Below are positions 60,126-64,000 of a DNA stretch of 64,000 bases, in pieces. The notes under the pieces are model-generated. The model was given only the letters and a program-made list of their open reading frames with translations, did not search any database and was not told the origin of the DNA. This DNA comes from Liolophura sinensis (Eukaryota; Mollusca; Polyplacophora; Chitonida; Chitonidae), in the NCBI RefSeq assembly GCF_032854445.1, contig NC_088296.1, positions 1,180,001-1,244,000 on the forward strand. The letters are read 5' to 3'. Made by a program: the position numbers and the translations under genes. Every line of letters starts with the position of its first letter. Position 1 is the stretch's first letter.

Positions 60126-60884
60126 CTAAATATTCTGGAAAATACCGTAAACAACACTCAAATCTAATGAGTCAATCATGAAACGTCAATCTTGAAAAGT
60201 TTTTCCACAAAGATGTAAGATATATGTATGATATGCGTACAGGCTGGTATAATTCTCTCGGAGTGGCACACAGTAAAATGGGACGTAACCAGAGGCAGAT
60301 TCTTACAGGACTGCAACTTTGCCTCGTACGAAGATTTACCCTGTAGCTATAAATACTCCTGATCCACGCCGACTGTCTTACGGAGATGTTTTTTTTCTGA
60401 ATACATGTACGTTATACCCGTCAGAGATGGTTGTCAACAAAGGGAAGTCATTAACGCACAAAAATCTGTAAACGGAGTGTTGTGAAAGAGACAACCCCTA
60501 TGTTATAACTGCATAACCAAAGATGACGCCATTTACACAGACAAATGTAGAGTGTCAGAATGAAGACATTTACAAAGGAATATGCTCCGAGTGTTAGCAA
60601 TGGCAAGCTCCTTAGGGCCGTTAAACAGGTGATAAACGAAAAAGGGATTTACAAGTGCTCTCCAGGTTATCCTGCTTTGTTTGTATAAGCTCTGCAGTAA
60701 ATATGAGACCCGATGTGTGCTTAATATATCCGTGAGATGATACTGTCTCCATTTCCTCGCCTCACACACACGCATACACTAGGCCTTAACTCCCCAACCT
60801 CCCACCTCCATTGGTTTACAATAACCATACCTGTTCATTTTGCCTGTGAATGTTGATTTCACTCTGTTCTCTTTTTTTCCACAG

Positions 60885-61207
60885 GTGTTGATCAAGTTCA
60901 AACAACAGATTTTGTTCTTATCCTGTGGAATTTCCTGTGATTTACCTGTTTGAATAAATTCATATCTCTACCTGGATAATTTATCTGGCTGATACACTGT
61001 GTAAGTCACCTGGTCGACTTACCTGTAACATTCAGTCAGGTCCCCTCACACCCCTCACACACTTGGCTCTTCATCAGTGTGAACCACATCACGGCACCCT
61101 GCAGATTTTGCGCGCCGCGCTACATCTGTGACGTCAACTACGTCGATTCCAGTCACATCGGTGACGTTTATTACGCTAAGTTGCACTCTCCGGTTTAATC
61201 AACGACA
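60885..61207 (+). other. 5' UTR part of the exon carrying the 61208 start
   Basis: A strong acceptor (CTCTTTTTTTCCACAG, ending 60884) precedes it. The stretch has no long open frame and leads to ACGACAATG, with A at -3. Confidence 0.5.
61129..61167. promoter_or_regulatory. CRE-like sites
   Basis: Full palindromic TGACGTCA at 61129-61136 and a half-site TGACGT at 61162-61167, in a CpG-rich patch (CGCGCCGCGC at 61111-61120) just before the start codon. If transcription starts here rather than upstream, this would be a cAMP/CREB-type promoter element. Sequence motif only. Confidence 0.3.
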
Positions 61208-61508
61208 ATGAAGGAATCGTACGAGTTCAGTGACCTGAATGGGGAGGGTTCCACCAGCAGTCGGACGCAGCTGACCGAGTCTGGCTCAAGGCCCAAAAGT
61301 GGAGGCTGCCGCATAAGCACGGCCATGGGATTTGTCTTGGCCTTGCTAGCTATCCTGATTGCTGTAGGGGTCGGTGTAATAGTCCACTTCGCGTCCCCGG
61401 CACGCAAATTCGAATGTCACTGTAACTATCCCGGGGGAGGGGCAACTAAGCCGACCCCAGAAGCCCAGTGGCAGGCCTGCCTGGAGATGGCGAAAGAAAA
61501 CGATCACT
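61208..61508 (+). CDS. First coding exon of a type II membrane protein (aminopeptidase-N-like?), incomplete
   Basis: The ATG at 61208 opens 100 codons plus one base before a GTGAGT donor at 61509 (phase 1). The N-terminal 40 residues are acidic then Ser/Thr-rich (MKESYEFSDLNGEGS...), followed by KSGGCRIST, a helix of about 22 residues (GFVLALLAILIAVGVGVIVHF) and a Cys-bearing lumenal start (FECHCNYPGGG). A cytosolic N terminus with a signal anchor and no cleavage site is the type II layout. The SK/ST-x-helix-GVIVHF look reminds me of lophotrochozoan M1 aminopeptidase N proteins, but the catalytic HExxH region is not in the window, so the family is a guess. Other type II ectoenzymes fit as well. 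The rest of the gene lies beyond 61508, probably past the end of the window. Confidence 0.7.
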
Positions 61509-61626
61509 GTGAGTACAGCAACACCATTTTATGTATTCATTTACATGTATTTGATAGTTTATTCACTCATTTATTTGCGCATTTATTTATTGTTGTTTTG
61601 TTGTTATATTTACTAAATGTACTGGT

Positions 61627-62580
61627 TAATGCAATTACCCTTATTGCACCTAGTACAGGTGTACGGTAAGATTTGCTGACTACCCTTATTACACCTACTA
61701 CAGGTGTATGATAAGATTTGCTGACTACCCTTATTGCACCTACTACATGTGTATGGTGAGATTTGCTGACTACCCTTATTACACCTACTACAGGTGTATG
61801 GTAAGATTTGCTGACTACCCTTATTACACCTACTACAGGTGTATGATAAGATTTGCTGACTACCCTTATTGCACCTACTACAGGTGTATGATAAGATTTG
61901 CTGACTACCCTTATTGCACCTACTACAGGTGTATGATAAGATTTGCTGACTACCCTTATTGCGCCTACTACAGGTGTATGGGAAGATTTGCTGACTACCC
62001 TTATTACACCTACTACAGGTGTGTTGTAAGATTTGCTGACTATCCTTATTGCGCCTACTACAGGTGTATGATAAGATTTGCTGACTACCCTTATTGCACC
62101 TACTACAGGTGTATGATAACATTTGCTGACTACCCTTATTACACCTACTACAGGTGTATGATAAGATTTGCTGACTACCCTTATTGCGCCTACTACAGGT
62201 GTATGATAAGATTTGCTGACTACCCTTATTGCACCTACTACAGGTGTATGATAAGATTTGCTGACTACCCTTATTGCACCTACTACAGGTGTATGATAAG
62301 ATTTGCTGACTACCCTTATTGCGCCTACTACAGGTGTATGGTGAGATTTGCTGACTACCCTTATTGCATCTACTACAGGTGTATGATAAGATTTGCTGAC
62401 TACCCTTATTGCACCTACTACAGGTGTATGGTAACATTTCCTGACTACCCTTATTACACCTACTACAGGTGTATGATAAGATTTGCTGACTACCCTTATT
62501 GCATCTACTACAGGTGTATGGTAAGATTTGCTGACTACCCTTATTACACCTACTACAGGTGTGTGATAAGATTTGTTGAT
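61627..62580. repeat. 45-bp intronic minisatellite, about 21 copies, splice-signal-like unit
   Basis: Unit TTATTGCACCTACTACAGGT, GTATGATAAGATTTGCTGAC, TACCC. The 15-codon period keeps frames open on both strands (up to 374 codons on the minus strand), which are not genes. Seven units read GTAAG, GTGAG or GTAAC where most read ATAAG. It lies inside the intron after the 61208 exon. Confidence 0.95.
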
Positions 62581-62769
62581 TACAAGTTCTAGTGCTAATT
62601 TCACTGTCAACTTCTGATTTGCATATTTCCTTTTTTGGTACAACATACGTTTATTTTCATCTGATCTCATTCCCATCATCATTATTTTCATTACCTACTT
62701 TATTGATTTATTATTGTCTACGTACACGCATCATCGTTACGTCACAGTATATTATGGCCTCATCACAGC

Positions 62770-62965
62770 CATTTTCTCCGTCGTCATCGTCATCATCACC
62801 GTAAACATCATCATTATCACCGTAAACATCAGGATTATCGTAAGCATCATCATCACTGTAAGCAACATCATTAGCATCATCGTAAAAATCATCACGCTAA
62901 AAATCCTCATCTTAAACGTCGTCATCATCATCGTAAACATCATCATCGTCATGCCATCGCTATCC
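62770..62965. repeat. CATCAT-type degenerate trinucleotide repeat
   Basis: ATCATCATCGTAAACATCAT and variants with GTAA(A/G) every 15-30 bp. Confidence 0.9.
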
Positions 62966-64000
62966 TCTTCATAATTGGATATTTCTTCATAATCATTCTA
63001 AATCACCAGTCAAGTGTATTAGAATACTGTTACAGTTCTAAAATGTCCGATTTATTTTTCACTAGAGGGTATAATCACTTTGACAATTTGTACAGTGGAT
63101 GGTGGGGTGAGGATGACACACTAGGCCCCATCATCTTTCCTCAGACCGTTTTAATAACCGAACTACCGTAACAGTAAGCGTACATGTCACTGTATAAAGC
63201 TGAAGAGTTATACAACTGTAATGTGATGATGAATTACTCTTCCTGTCTACTCTTCGTATTCCGGACGTCAAAATGCATAATTAAACAAATTCAATAACGC
63301 TGTTGTCTAACTGTAACTTCCGCAGTGACGAGGCTAACTTTGTAAAGCTCGAGTACTTGGTCGTTCATGCTGGATCGCCATGTGTCGCGTAGCCGAGAGA
63401 AGAAAGTAGTTGGTCTCTTGTTGTCACTTTTATGGGAGAATGAACATGGCTTGATTGGGTTAGTGTTTCGCCGGAGTTCGATACGGACATTCGTCCCTTA
63501 TGGGCTCACAAGAAAGCTGCGATTTGATTCCGTTGTTGATTCTTTCTAGCAAATGCCGGTGTAATCGTCATGGAATCTATTACCGACAGATTTCAGCATG
63601 AAAGGGCACTATTGCCGTCATGTTGACCACTGACGAAAACTTTCGTACGCCTGTTGCGACTGACTAGACCTGTGGCTCCTAACAAATTGCACCTATCTCT
63701 GCTTAAACCACGGTGGTATGGTGCGTGAAGTTTGTTTCTATTTAAGGTATTACGTGGGCAGTTAGAATAAAACCTCAAGTGAGGTAAATTGACAAGAGGC
63801 CGTATTTCACCGGTTACGTGTGACCATTTCCCAGTTATCACACTGTCGTCGCTGGTCTGGTTTTACTCTCTGTGTTCATCTTTTATACAATATGTCCTTT
63901 CATCACGCGGTGGTAGCTGCAGTGGTTTAACTCCCTTCAACACAAATTTGATCTACCCTATCTCATGTTCATCTCATTGGTACTGGGTAGAGCAATGTGT
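62966..64000. other. Continuing intron or intergenic sequence, no exon found
   Basis: No next exon of the plus-strand gene could be recognised up to the window end. The frames at 63367 and 63593 are unrecognised. Confidence 0.4.

Noticed and set aside
61567-62691. 374-codon minus-strand frame and 294-codon plus-strand frame
   Set aside because: Both are readings of the 45-bp minisatellite, whose period is a multiple of 3.

Overview
The window is eukaryotic genomic DNA, AT-leaning and gene-poor. It has spliced exons with GT..AG boundaries, many minisatellites and microsatellites, and many copies of tRNA-derived SINEs. The SINE body, read in one orientation, carries a block around CCACCATAATGCTGGCC, then a TATAAGTGAAATATTCTTGA-type stretch and an AAATAAATAAA tail. 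I associate this type with mollusc genomes, so a mollusc (bivalve or gastropod) is my best guess for the host. That is recognition, not proof. I see no bacterial, organellar or viral genes, no transposase or reverse transcriptase, and no rRNA or true tRNA gene.

Three genes can be supported. (1) Minus strand, 1166-4065: a four-exon gene, of which the last three exons are strong and the signal-peptide exon is probable. The spliced product is 348 residues: signal peptide, one Sushi/CCP domain, one transmembrane helix, and a long proline-rich tail with two PPPY motifs. This is the layout of vertebrate SUSD6-like proteins that recruit NEDD4-family ubiquitin ligases. (2) Minus strand, 27386-29293: a second single-Sushi type I membrane protein with the same intron phases (1-1, 1-2, 2-stop) but an unrelated tail lacking PPxY. 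Its 5' end is not identified. (3) Plus strand, 61208-61508: the first coding exon of a type II membrane protein running out of the window. It may be an M1 aminopeptidase-N-like protein (weak call). A probable 5' UTR exon boundary lies at 60885, and a possible upstream exon ends near 58693.

The rest is repeats. By hand tally about 25 tandem arrays cover roughly a fifth of the window, with units from 2 to about 79 bp. Three arrays show higher-order structure: about 212 bp at 32.5-33.3 kb, 694 bp at 43.1-44.8 kb and 207 bp at 52.2-53.3 kb. At least fifteen copies or fragments of one tRNA-derived SINE lie on both strands; the copies at 53.3 kb and 55.2 kb have target-site duplications. A second tRNA-related SINE family occurs at 38.7 and 47.7 kb. 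Two tandem arrays (18.57 kb and 41.3 kb) look like amplified pieces of the first SINE body, and the 1.9 kb array at 55.7-57.7 kb looks like an amplified piece of the second. A 200-bp element with 24-bp inverted ends (46951-47150) looks like a MITE. In the intron just after the first coding exon of gene 3, a 45-bp array repeats a branch-point, pyrimidine-tract and AG acceptor-like module, in some units followed by a donor-like GTAAGA.
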